Below are positions 18,631 through 27,009 of a stretch of DNA of 64,000 nt, one piece after another. A program made the position numbers and the translations under genes. The notes beneath the pieces are model-generated. The model searched no databases and was not told where the DNA came from. It saw only the letters and a program-made list of their open reading frames with translations. The stretch is from CAVPJC01 sp963705155 (GTDB lineage Bacteria > Chloroflexota > Anaerolineae > Anaerolineales > UBA4823): the NCBI GenBank assembly GCA_963705155.1, contig CAVPJC010000015.1, forward strand, positions 1-64,000. Direction: 5' to 3'. The first letter of the stretch is position 1; every line of letters starts with the position of its first letter.

Positions 18631-20211
18631 TTACCTGTGGTTCATTCTGGCATAAATCGGGCTGTTAGCCCGGTAGATGTGTAAAAATTCCCGGTAGGCC
18701 TGATCGTACACCGTCCGGTGATCGGGGTTAGGGGTGCAAACCTGTGTAATTTCTGTGTGGCTGTTGATATTGTCGAAAGATAATGTGCCCAGCGCAGCGC
18801 AGGCCAGGAAAGCCGCCCCGCGCACATTGGCCAGGATGGGATCTTTGACCTGCTGGATATTGCGGTTGAGCACGTCGGCGAAGATCTGGCACCAGACGGC
18901 AGATTTGGCCCCACCGCCGACAATATGGATGTTATCCGCCTGGCGGTTGATGAACTTCTCCACATACCCCAGCAGCCAGCGTATGTTGAAAGCCACCCCT
19001 TCAAACACGGCCCGGATGATGTGTTCGCGCGTGGAGCCCAGGGAAAGGTTGTAGAAGCCGGCGCGCAGGGTGTGCTCATCCACCGGGGCGCGCTCGCCGT
19101 ACAGCCAGGGGGTGAAGATCAGCCCACCGCTGCCGGGTGGGGTGCGCTCAACGATGCGGTCAAAATTTTTGTAAACATCTGCGCTGCTCTCTCCGGTGAG
19201 TAATTCGTCCGAATGGTAGAAGATATTATCGCGCAGGAAATTCAGGCAGGCGCCGGAGGTCTCCTGTTCATCGGTGAGCAGATAGCGGCCCGGTATGGCC
19301 GAGGGCAGGGAGGCGATATTGTGCAGCACGTCGGTCTTTTTGAAAGGCACATGGCAGCCCAGCCACGAGGAGGTGCCCACGTACAGGTGCATCTCGTAGT
19401 CGCCGGCGGCGCCTGAACCCAGCGCGGCCGACGGGATGTCGGGGGTGCCCATCACCACGGGTGTGCCGGGCGCCAGGCCCAGCTCGCCGGCGGCCGAGGG
19501 GATGAGCGGCCCGAGTACATCCACAGCGCGTTTCAGGTCGGGAAACTTTTCACGCGGCACCCCTGCCAAAGCCAGCAGGCGCGGGTGGTAATCGACACGG
19601 GTCAGGTCGCGGTTGTCGGTGAGCCAGTGCAGGGTGATCGAGTCGTAGGATGCAGCAAACAGGCCGGTGAGACGCAGGTTGATGTAATCTTTTGGTTCCA
19701 GAAATTTATACGTCTGAGCGTAGATCTGCGGGTGCTCGTGCTTGAGATATAGAATGTGGGCAATCGGATCTTTGCCAGAAAGCCCCGGGACGCCGCCGGT
19801 GTATTTGAGCCAGGTGTAGAGCTTATCCACACCATAGCCGGAGATCTGCAGCGGCCCGCTGGTGATCTGGCGTGCATAGGGTGCGCCGCGTGCATCCATC
19901 CAGATGATGGCGTTCATCAGGGCGCTGCCGTCCCGGTCGACAGCCACCGTGCCCGACCACTGCGTGGTGCAGCAGACGGCCCTGACCTGGCCCGCATCGA
20001 TGGCAAGACCCCGCAGCAGGCGCTGGCTGGCCTTGACGATGGCCTGCCACCACTCATCCGGTTTTTGCTCGGCGCCGCCGTTGGGGAAGAGGTAATAGGG
20101 CGTGGCCTCAAATTCATAACCGGCGAGCCTGCCCTGTGTGGTGAACAGCGCTACTTTGGGACCGGAAGTCCCCAGATCGACAGCCAGCACGTAAGTTGCA
20201 TTGTCATCCAT
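18631..20211 (-). CDS. FGGY-family carbohydrate kinase, xylulokinase-like
   Basis: This 526-residue kinase has the N-terminal ATPase motif LAVDLGTSGPKVALF and the substrate Asp/Trp segment (AIIWMDARGAPYA). The FGGY signatures are VMGTPDIPSAALGSGAAG and, in the C-terminal lobe, NIHIVGGGAKSAVWCQIFAD and LANVRGAAFLACAALG. These proteins phosphorylate pentuloses or polyols in the cytoplasm, and the exact sugar is not decidable here. The ATG at 20209-20211 has AGGTGG 5 bases upstream and is preferred to in-frame GTG codons. The neighbouring PLP lyase on the same strand may share transcription (gap 35 bases). Confidence 0.88.
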   Translation of the reverse strand: MDDNATYVLAVDLGTSGPKVALFTTQGRLAGYEFEATPYYLFPNGGAEQKPDEWWQAIVKASQRLLRGLAIDAGQVRAVCCTTQWSGTVAVDRDGSALMNAIIWMDARGAPYARQITSGPLQISGYGVDKLYTWLKYTGGVPGLSGKDPIAHILYLKHEHPQIYAQTYKFLEPKDYINLRLTGLFAASYDSITLHWLTDNRDLTRVDYHPRLLALAGVPREKFPDLKRAVDVLGPLIPSAAGELGLAPGTPVVMGTPDIPSAALGSGAAGDYEMHLYVGTSSWLGCHVPFKKTDVLHNIASLPSAIPGRYLLTDEQETSGACLNFLRDNIFYHSDELLTGESSADVYKNFDRIVERTPPGSGGLIFTPWLYGERAPVDEHTLRAGFYNLSLGSTREHIIRAVFEGVAFNIRWLLGYVEKFINRQADNIHIVGGGAKSAVWCQIFADVLNRNIQQVKDPILANVRGAAFLACAALGTLSFDNINSHTEITQVCTPNPDHRTVYDQAYREFLHIYRANSPIYARMNHR

Positions 20212-20347
20212 TTCCACCACCTTTTGGGCTGTCTGGAGGCAGGCCCCTGGGATGATTTGCCCCCGTTGTCATAAAAGTGTAGCACGATGGGGTGGAAAAA
20301 ATCAAGCCGGAATGTGGGCCAATTCCGGGTTGTGTCCTGGCAAATTT

Positions 20348-21332
20348 TCAGCGGCGGTAGAAGGCCGCAATCTGCTCGGCGTAATCGCAAATGCTCAGGC
20401 GCAGCTCCGGCGGCTGCAGCACTTCCGCGGCCCGGCCCAGGCCGAGCAGGCGCGTGCGCGCCTCTGCCAGCGATTCAAAAACCAATTCCAACGTGCGCCA
20501 GCCGGTTTCGTCTGGCGGAGCAGCGGCAATTTCCTCCCGGCTCGCTCCGCCAAATATTTCCGGCAGGTGGGGCAGCAAGGCGGGGGCAAGGCGCAGCCGC
20601 ACCGGGTAACGCGGGCGATGTTCTTCGACCTGCCGGCGCCAGGTCTCCCAGAATTGCGCCAGGTCAAATTCTGCCGGACGGGTAAAGGATTGATCCAGGA
20701 TTTTTGCCTGCAGCAGGCGCGATACCCGGTAGACGCGCACCTGCTCCTGGCTGACGTCCGATTGCCTCAATCGGGCGCCGACCAGATACCAGTCGCCGCC
20801 GCTGGCAACCAGCCCGTAAGGCTCCACGATGTGGTCGGCCTGGGTCTCAAAAGGCAGCCGGCAGGTGAGGCACAGGCGCTGCTCGTTCCAGACGGCTTGC
20901 TGGATGATCTTGATGTGCGGGGCAGGCGCGTGAGGCTGGCGCCAGCCCTGCCAATCCAGGTGCACAAGCTGGCGGGCGCGTTCATCGACACCGCGCCGGC
21001 TTCCCGGCAGCGAGGCGGCCAGTTTTTGCATGGCTCCCCTGAGCTGGCGGCTGAGGCCCAGGTCGGCCAGCGGGCCGGGGATGCTGAGCATGAACAACGC
21101 CAGGGTTTCGTCTTCCGTCAGACCGGCCAGGTTGGTGCGGTAACTTTCCAGCAGGGAGCAGCCGCCGCCGGGACCACGCTCGGTATAGACCGGCACCCCG
21201 GCGGTGCTGAGGGCTTCCATATCCCGGTAGACCGTGCGCACCGAAGTTTCCAGCTCCTGCGCCAGCTTTTCGGCGGTCATGCGCCCGCGCCTGCAGGAGC
21301 ATCAACATGGAGAGAAGGCGATCTGCACGCAT
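20348..21332 (-). CDS. HTH/WYL-domain transcriptional regulator, YafY family (one frameshift)
   Basis: A product of about 327 residues begins MRADRLLSMLMLLQ and continues, after a shift at about 21290, into RMTAEKLAQELETSVRTVYR. Together these form the DeoR-like winged helix of YafY proteins. The WYL domain follows (IVEPYGLVASGGDWYLVGA, then VYRVSRLLQAKILDQSF), and a WCX-like C-terminal part ends the protein. The shift lies in a GC-dinucleotide run, where loss of GC would restore the frame. The gene is divergent from the GyrI-like gene across a perfect inverted repeat (21342-21384), its likely operator. Confidence 0.85.
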
Positions 21333-21341
21333 GTTTCGATT

Positions 21342-21384
21342 TTACCAGAAATACATGACAGAAGATGGCAGGTATTTCTGGTAA
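21342..21384. promoter_or_regulatory. Perfect 13-bp inverted repeat, likely WYL-regulator operator
   Basis: TTACCAGAAATAC at 21342-21354 and its exact complement GTATTTCTGGTAA at 21372-21384 are separated by 17 bases. The half-sites are 30 bases centre to centre, about three helical turns. The repeat starts 10 bases from the regulator start and ends 30 bases before the divergent gene's ATG, so it covers both promoters. Confidence 0.7.
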
Positions 21385-21413
21385 GATGAGCTTAAAAAGG
21401 AGACTGGAGACTA

Positions 21414-21890
21414 TGGAAAATCTGGATGTACGCATCATTCACCTGGAGCCGCTGCATGTGGCGGCTGCGCTGGGCTTCGGCCCCAGCCCCGAAATGTTAG
21501 CCTGGGGTACGCTGCTGAGCCTGGATGCAGGCCCACAGCCTGGACGATGTGGGCGAGAGGCGTTTCTTTGGCTTCAACAACCCCGATCCCTCGCCGGGCA
21601 GCCCGAACTACGGTTACGAGCAGTGGGTGACGGTGGACACCGCAGCGCCTCCGGAAGGCGGCGTGACGATCAAGGACATCCCCGGCGGCGCGTATGCAGT
21701 CACTCGCTGCCGGTTGGAAAACATCACCGAAACCTGGAAGGCGCTGGTGATATGGCTGGAAGACAGCCCGATGCGCTTTGGCCCGGGGCAGTGCCTGGAG
21801 GAGTGCCTCACCCCGCAGATTTTTACGCAACCTGGCGACCAGGACCCGATGCAGGCGGTTTTCGACCTTTACCTGCCGGTGGCAGCATAG
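21414..21890 (+). CDS. GyrI-like small-molecule-binding protein (one frameshift)
   Basis: The restored protein has about 158 residues. The start is MENLDVRIIHLEPLHVAAAL. After a shift near 21520 it continues MQAHSLDDVGERRFFGFNN, then PNYGYEQWVTVDTAAPPEGG, VTIKDIPGGAYAVTRCRL and PGDQDPMQAVFDLYLPV. This is the stand-alone effector-binding domain of the GyrI/AraC-C-terminal fold, which binds hydrophobic ligands or gyrase. The partner WYL regulator is divergent. AAAAGGAGA lies upstream at 21395-21403. Such WYL-GyrI pairs are common, and the GyrI protein is the probable target of regulation. Confidence 0.78.
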
Positions 21891-21911
21891 CAGTTTGCTG
21901 TCGGGAAGCCG

Positions 21912-21945
21912 CATGGCTCATCTCAGAACAACGAGATGAGCCATG
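21912..21945 (+). terminator. Hairpin terminator after the GyrI-like gene
   Basis: A perfect 13-bp stem (CATGGCTCATCTC / GAGATGAGCCATG) with an 8-base loop is followed by TTTCTTAT. It begins 21 bases after the stop. Confidence 0.65.
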
Positions 21946-21984
21946 TTTCTTATCAGGGTCTATAGGAATTTCCGGGATGGATAC

Positions 21985-22033
21985 CCGGATTTGGGGGCAT
22001 GAGCGTCGAGCACGCTCATGCCCCCAAATCCGG
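21985..22033. repeat. Perfect 22-bp inverted repeat hairpin
   Basis: The left arm is 21985-22006 and the right arm 22012-22033, with 22 of 22 bases paired around the 5-base loop CGAGC. The arms contain GGGGGCATGAGCGT. There is no T-run, so this is not a standard terminator. Size and perfect symmetry resemble REP- or MITE-like extragenic elements. Confidence 0.7.
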
Positions 22034-22075
22034 AACTCTCTACGCCAGTTCCCATGAAGTCTCTTATTAATGTTT

Positions 22076-22103
22076 TTGTTTAGAACACAAGTTCTGGTAA
22101 AAT
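22076..22103 (+). promoter_or_regulatory. Promoter of the LuxR-HTH gene with a GAAC-N4-GTTC palindrome
   Basis: TTGTTT (22076-22081) and TAAAAT (22098-22103) are 16 bases apart. The spacer holds AGAAC ACAA GTTCT (22082-22095), a perfect palindrome with the core GAAC-N4-GTTC. That core is the one used by LexA of Gram-positive type. An occupied site here would block RNA polymerase. Whether Chloroflexota LexA reads this exact core is not known to me. Confidence 0.5.
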
Positions 22104-22145
22104 AGAATACAGCAGCGATCAATTCTTGAGCTGAATTTTTTTACC

Positions 22146-22562
22146 ATGTTTCTCTGGCGACAGATTTTGCGCTTTCTGGGGTACAAAAAGGCCTCTGACC
22201 GGATCTCTTTTCCGGCGGATATGGATTTGATTCGATCGCTGCAAGACCTGGCGGAACAGCAGCAGCGCCCCGAAACGGAAATGGCTGCCGAGCTGCTGCA
22301 GCAGGCCCTGACACAGCGCGAAGAGGCTGAGGGTAGATTGCAGCACTGGCACACGCTCTCGGACCGCGAGCAGCAGGTGACTGCCTTGATCTGCCTGGGT
22401 TACACCAACCCGCAGATTGCCGCACGGCTGACCATCTCACCCGAAACCGCCAAGACCCATGTGCGCAATGTGCTCTATAAATTCAACCTGCGCAGCAAAG
22501 CCGAGCTGCGCAGCGCCCTTGGCGATTGGGATTTCAGCGCCTGGCGCAACGCCCGCTTTTAG
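22146..22562 (+). CDS. LuxR-type helix-turn-helix regulator
   Basis: This 138-residue protein has an N-terminal charged helical part (SFPADMDLIRSLQDLAEQQQ, EMAAELLQQALTQREEAEG) that could pair as a coiled coil. A classic GerE/LuxR HTH follows at about 68-130 (LSDREQQVTALICLGYTNPQ, IAARLTISPETAKTHVRNVL). There is no receiver domain. It precedes the RecA-like/polymerase cassette by 140 bases on the same strand. The gap (22563-22703) holds G- and C-runs that can pair (GGGTGGGGGT with ACCCCCCACCC), without a T-run. Confidence 0.85.
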   Translation: MFLWRQILRFLGYKKASDRISFPADMDLIRSLQDLAEQQQRPETEMAAELLQQALTQREEAEGRLQHWHTLSDREQQVTALICLGYTNPQIAARLTISPETAKTHVRNVLYKFNLRSKAELRSALGDWDFSAWRNARF

Positions 22563-22703
22563 CTGCCCTGCCTGGCGGTCTATGGGTGGGGGTGATGTAG
22601 GTGTAACCCCCCACCCCTGGCTAACCCCGCCGGGTTAACCTTAAACCTCCCCCCCTTTTCCCCCGCGCGTGGGATTGCTATTAGCCGTTGTATTTGTTAC
22701 CCT

Positions 22704-23264
22704 GTGAGCATGGACGACATGCTGAGCATAGACGACATGCTTCCTGAACCTCTCCCCGGTAGTTTCGCCCTGGCGGTGGCGCCGCGACGCGCTGCCCGTT
22801 TGTTGCTGGAGCGGGCGGCCCTGCTGGCGCTGCGCGGCCCGCTGCGTGTGCTGGACTGCGGCAACTGCTTCAATGTGTATGTGGTGGCCCAGGCCCTGCG
22901 CCGCCGCAGCAGCCAGGTGCAGCAGGCCCTGGGGCGCATCCAGCTTGCCCGAGCCTTCACCTGTTACCAGGTGCTGACCCTGCTGGAGGAAGCCCTGCCC
23001 ACCCCGGCTGCCACGCTGACCCTGGATCTGCTGGCGACCTTCCGGGATGAAAACGTGCGCATGCAGGAGCGCCGGCGCCTGCTGCAGGCCGCCATCACCC
23101 ACCTGCGCCGCCTGGCGCGGGAAGCCCCGGTGCTGGTGAGCGCCGTGCCGGCGGGCGACAGCGCCAGCCTGCCAGACGAGCTGCTGGTTTGCCTGGAAGA
23201 CGCCGCCGACCCGGTCTGGCGTTTCAACCTGCCTGCGGCGCAGCTGCCGCTGAGGCTGTTCTGA
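22704..23264 (+). CDS. RecA/RadA-like protein lacking the Walker A motif
   Basis: This 186-residue protein can be laid along the RecA/RadA core. LRVLDCGNCFNVYVVAQALR matches the strand that carries the catalytic Glu region, RAFTCYQVLTLLEEA matches the RadA segment RAFxxxxQxxLL, and LDLLATFRDENVRMQERRR sits at Walker B. The place of the P-loop reads GSFALAVAPRRAARLLLE, with no GKT/S, so ATP binding in the usual way is unlikely. The start is GTG at 22704 or ATG at 22710. It is the first gene of a tight run (1-base gap, then overlap) with the small helical protein and the family-B polymerase. The assignment is mine, from motif spacing. Confidence 0.6.
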   Translation: MSMDDMLSIDDMLPEPLPGSFALAVAPRRAARLLLERAALLALRGPLRVLDCGNCFNVYVVAQALRRRSSQVQQALGRIQLARAFTCYQVLTLLEEALPTPAATLTLDLLATFRDENVRMQERRRLLQAAITHLRRLAREAPVLVSAVPAGDSASLPDELLVCLEDAADPVWRFNLPAAQLPLRLF

Positions 23265-23265
23265 T

Positions 23266-23545
23266 ATGGGCCGCACCCTGCCTTCCATCACCCAGGTCTT
23301 TCTGGGAGACCAGGAATCCTTCGGGCGTTTCCGCCGCGCCCTGCGGCGCAGCGACCAGCGCGCCCTGGACGATCTGTTTGCCGCCGCCCACCAGCACCTG
23401 GCGGCGGCGGCTTATGCCGCCCATGCCCTGCCTTTTGAGGTCTTTTTGCTGGCGATGCTGCTGGAAGAGCACAAGGAAGTGCAGCGCCTGCGCGTACTTG
23501 TTGGAAGGCCTGCCGTCCGGCGGGCAGTTTGATGAGCGTGACTGA
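23266..23545 (+). CDS. Small helical protein of the polymerase cassette (one frameshift)
   Basis: About 92 residues, mostly helical. The text is MGRTLPSITQVFLGDQESFG, FRRALRRSDQRALDDLFAAA, then FEVFLLAMLLEEHKEVQRL. A one-base shift near 23505 gives the end YLLEGLPSGGQFDERD. I recognise no family. The start follows the RecA-like stop by one base, and the end overlaps the polymerase start at 23532, so the three are made together. The position is that of a small partner or scaffold. Confidence 0.55.
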
Positions 23546-25843
23546 GCACACCGGCTGGCTGCTGGATGTGTACGCCAGCCAGGGAGAGAACCTGGCCCTG
23601 TGGCTGCTGGATGAAGATGGCACGCGCCGCCGCCTGCTGCAGCCCTTTCCGGTCACTTTTTATGCGGCGGGAGCAGCGAGGCGCCTGCGGGCGGCCTGGC
23701 GTTGGCTGCGCTCCCAGCCCGTAGGCGGTGGATTTGCAGCGCACCGAGCGCCGCGATCTGTTCCTGGAACAGCCGCTCACCGTGCTTGCCATCCAGGTGA
23801 AGCAGCCTGCCGCCCAGCCCGGTCTGTTTGCCCGCCTGAGCAGCGCATTTCCAGACCTGGCGTATTACGATGCCGACCTGTCTCCGGCCCTGCGCCACGC
23901 CGCCCGCCACGGCACCTTCCCACTGGCGCACTGCCGGGTGACGGTGGAAGGCGAGAGCGTGCGTGCCATCCAGGTGCTCGATTCGCCCTGGGAGCTGGAC
24001 CCGCCCGCCCCACCCCTGCGCATCCTTTCGCTGGAGCCGGATGTGGACCCCGCTCACGCCGCCCCCACCCGCCTGCTGCTGCGCACCAACCCTCGCCAGG
24101 ATCCCGGTTACTGCCTGGATCTGGAGCCGGTTCGCCCCTTCCTGGTGAACCTGCGCGCCATCCTGGTGCGCCACGACCCCGACCTGCTGCTGAGCAACTG
24201 GGGCGATACCTGGCTGCTGCCGCGCCTGATGGAGCTGGCGCTGGCCTGGGGGGTGGATTTGCCTTTAAACCGGGATGCAGCCTGCAGCCCGGTTTTACAA
24301 GCCGGAGCGTTCTTATTTTGCCTACGGTCAGGTGATCCACCGCGGGCAGCAGCTGCTGCTTTTTGGGCGCTGGCATATCGACGCCTACAATGCGGTCTTC
24401 TTCCACGATTACGGCCTGGAGGGTGTGCTGGAGCTGGCCCGCGTCACCGCCCTGCCGGCCCAGAACGTGGCGCGCGTTTCTCCGGGCACGGGCATTTCTG
24501 CCATGCAGATCCTCACCGCCCTGCGGGACGGCATCCTGGTGCCCTGGCACAAACAACAGGCCGAAAGCCCCAAAACCGCCCTGGATCTGCTGCATGCAGA
24601 CCAGGGCGGGCTGGTCTACCAGCCGACCATTGGCCTGCACCGGGATGTGGCCGAGATCGATTTTATCTCCATGTATCCGAGCATCATGGCGCATTTCAAT
24701 ATCTCGCCTGAGACGGTAATCCGCCCTCACCCCCCGGCTCCCCTCCAGGGGAAGCTCGCAGTTCCCGGGGGAAGACTGCCGGGCCTGCCGGCCCGCCCTC
24801 CCCGCAGGAAACAGCCGCAGGGGAGTACGGGTTGGTGCCGCGCACGCTCAAGCCGCTGCTGGAAAAACGCATTGCGCTGAAGATGCGCGCTTTGCGCCTG
24901 CCGGCCTGGGACCCGCGGCGCAGGTCGGACAAGGCGCGCTCCACGGCGCACAAATGGCTGCTGGTGACCTGCTTCGGTTACCTGGGCTATAAAAATGCCC
25001 GTTTCGGGCGCATCGAGGCCCACGAAGCGGTCACCGCCCACGGGCGCGAGGCGCTGCTGCAGGCCAAGGAGGCCGCCGAAGAGCTGGGCTTTACGGTGCT
25101 GCACATGTACGTGGACGGGCTGTGGATCCAAAAAGCGGGCTCAAGCGAAGTGGCCGATTTCCAAGCCGGTGCTGGATGAAATTGCCAGCCGCACCGGGCT
25201 GCCCATCGCCCTGGATGGCATCTACCGCTGGGTGGCGTTTTTGCCCTCGCGGGTGGATGGGCGTGTGCCGGTGCCCAACCGCTATTTTGGCGTCTTTCAG
25301 GATGGCTCGATCAAGATGCGCGGCATTGAAGCCCGCCGCCAGGATACCCCGCCCTGGATTGTGGAGGTGCAGCTTGCCATGTTGGAGCGCCTGGCGCAGG
25401 CCCCCTGCGCCGGCGAGCTGCCCGCCTGCCTGCCCGACCTGCGCCGTTTGCTGCGCCGCAGCCTGGATGACCTGCGCGCCGGGCGCGTGCCCCTGAGAAA
25501 GCTGACCGCGGCTCAGAAGCTGAGCCGCGAGCTGGAGGCCTACCGCACCCTCTCGCCGGCGGCGCGCGCCGCCGCCCAACTGGCCCGGGAGGGGGTGCTG
25601 CTGCGCCCCGGGCAGCGCGTGCGTTTTTTGTTCACGCTGGGCCAGCCGGGCGTGCACGCCTGGGACCTTTCCACGCCGCCGGACCCGGCTGCCATCGATG
25701 TGCGCTATTACCGCGAGCTGCTGCTGCGCGCCGTGCGCACCGTGCTGGAGCCGCTGGGCGTGGGCGAGAGCTTCTGGTGTGAGGGGGTGAACCTGCCGCT
25801 GGCCCTGCCGCGGGCGCTGCGTTCCCAATTTCTGGCAATGTGA
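23532..25843 (+). CDS. Divergent family-B DNA polymerase, PolB2-like (four frameshifts)
   Basis: Joined frames give about 770 residues, with shifts near 23720, 24280, 24720-24830 and 25165. The exonuclease region is worn: SLEPDVDP stands where the Exo I DxE is expected. Polymerase motif A is good (DFISMYPSIM). Motif B is altered (KWLLVTCFG for KxxxNSxYG). Motif C reads YVDGLW where YxDTDS is usual, so one catalytic Asp is replaced by Leu. Further parts are GEYGLVPRTLKPLLEKRIA and FQDGSIKMRGIEARRQDTPP. These traits fit PolB2-type polymerases of damage tolerance rather than replicative ones. The ATG at 23532 overlaps the upstream gene. Confidence 0.72.
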
Positions 25844-25900
25844 TGTGCGAATTTAATAGTTATTGATAGAATAGATAGCATATTGCTGTGAGGGAAAACC

Positions 25901-26143
25901 ATGACTCATATCAAGAAAATCCCCGTGCAAATCTACCTGCGTGATGACCAGCTGGCTGCGCTCAGGAGGGTGGCTGAACGGCGAGGCGAGTTTGTGGCAG
26001 CGCTTGTGAGGCAAGGGGTTGATCTGATTCTTGAAGGGCTGCCTGCTGGTGAGGAGCCGCTGCTGGATATCGCCGGGTTGTACGATTCCGGTCTGGGCGA
26101 CCTGGCTGAAAAGCACGACGAATTCCTGGTAAAAAAGGGCTGA
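25901..26143 (+). CDS. Ribbon-helix-helix antitoxin-like protein, orphan
   Basis: The 80 residues have a beta-strand start (KKIPVQIYLRDDQLAALRRV), then AERRGEFVAALVRQGVDLIL and an acidic tail (DLAEKHDEFLVKKG). This is the layout of CopG/VapB-type antitoxins with an N-terminal RHH DNA-binding fold. The usual toxin (PIN domain) would follow directly, but the next gene is a secreted protein of another kind, so it is an orphan. The AT-rich 25844-25900 holds the promoter region. Confidence 0.65.
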   Translation: MTHIKKIPVQIYLRDDQLAALRRVAERRGEFVAALVRQGVDLILEGLPAGEEPLLDIAGLYDSGLGDLAEKHDEFLVKKG

Positions 26144-26202
26144 TTTAACACGGGTCCGGCTGTCTGAATAGCAAAATTGGTTGGTCGTCCAGGAGAAAAG
26201 CA

Positions 26203-26925
26203 ATGAACACAAAACATAAAATTGCATTTGTTGCCAGCTTGTTGATGGTTCTGGCTATACTGCCATCCAGCGCGTTTGCGAAACAGGGCGCTGCCGCCAG
26301 CACGGCCCCGGTGACGGCGAAATTCTCCCACGGCGGTCTGCGCGTGGAGGTTGCCAACAACAGTCCATCCTGGAGCCTGATACTCACCATGACGGTCAAC
26401 TATTGTGATGGCACCAGCGACAGCGGGCGCCGTCTGGGGTTTTTCCGTATGTATTTAAGCAACAGCTTCACCTACGTGGCAGACAAGCCGATGAAATCGG
26501 TGGTGATCAACGCCGTCAATCCTGCTCCAGGTGAAGCCGGTAAGCTTGTCCAGGTCACCTTGAGGCGCAGCTGCACGCCATCCAGCGCGGTGTCGCCGCT
26601 GTACTGCAAAAACGTCGAGCTTGCGCCGGTGATCCACCGCAGCACGACCGAGCCGATTTCGTTTACAGGGCCATCCTTCATCCACCGCGCCGGGCTGAAG
26701 TTTCCCGGGGTGGATGGTCTGGTCATGACCCAGCGTATCCACCGCACCTCCGGATACCGCTGGCAGCGCACGGTCGATTATCACTCCAGGAGCCGCACCT
26801 GGAGCGGGGTGATCCCCACCATCTATATTCCCGCCGGGGAATATAGAAATGTGGAGCTGGTAGTGCAGGACGGCTACGGCAAGCAGGCCAAATGCCGGGT
26901 GGGCGCCGTGACGGTGAGGCCTTAG
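26203..26925 (+). CDS. Secreted protein of unknown function
   Basis: This 240-residue protein has a clear signal peptide (KIAFVASLLMVLAILPSSAFA, cleaved before KQGAA). The mature part is basic and beta-rich (PVTAKFSHGGLRVEVANNSP, LILTMTVNYCDGTSDSGRR, YHSRSRTWSGVIPTIYIPAG) with six Cys, suggesting disulphides outside the membrane. No family recognised. AGGAGAAAAG precedes the ATG. It stands between the orphan antitoxin and the phosphotransferase. Confidence 0.7.
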   Translation: MNTKHKIAFVASLLMVLAILPSSAFAKQGAAASTAPVTAKFSHGGLRVEVANNSPSWSLILTMTVNYCDGTSDSGRRLGFFRMYLSNSFTYVADKPMKSVVINAVNPAPGEAGKLVQVTLRRSCTPSSAVSPLYCKNVELAPVIHRSTTEPISFTGPSFIHRAGLKFPGVDGLVMTQRIHRTSGYRWQRTVDYHSRSRTWSGVIPTIYIPAGEYRNVELVVQDGYGKQAKCRVGAVTVRP

Positions 26926-27009
26926 CAATGCCCGTGGGGAAGAGCCCTGGTCTGCTGCGGGATCTGGCTGTGGTGTTTTCAATTCTTCACCCATCCATGT
27001 GGGGTAGCT

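Noticed and set aside
20201..21358. Plus-strand frame of 385 codons opposite the WYL regulator
   Set aside because: It crosses the FGGY start, the gap and the regulator, and it matches nothing.
24720..24840. C/G-rich inserted element inside the polymerase gene
   Set aside because: The stretch can be read as linker coding sequence with a shift, and there are no terminal repeats or target duplications.
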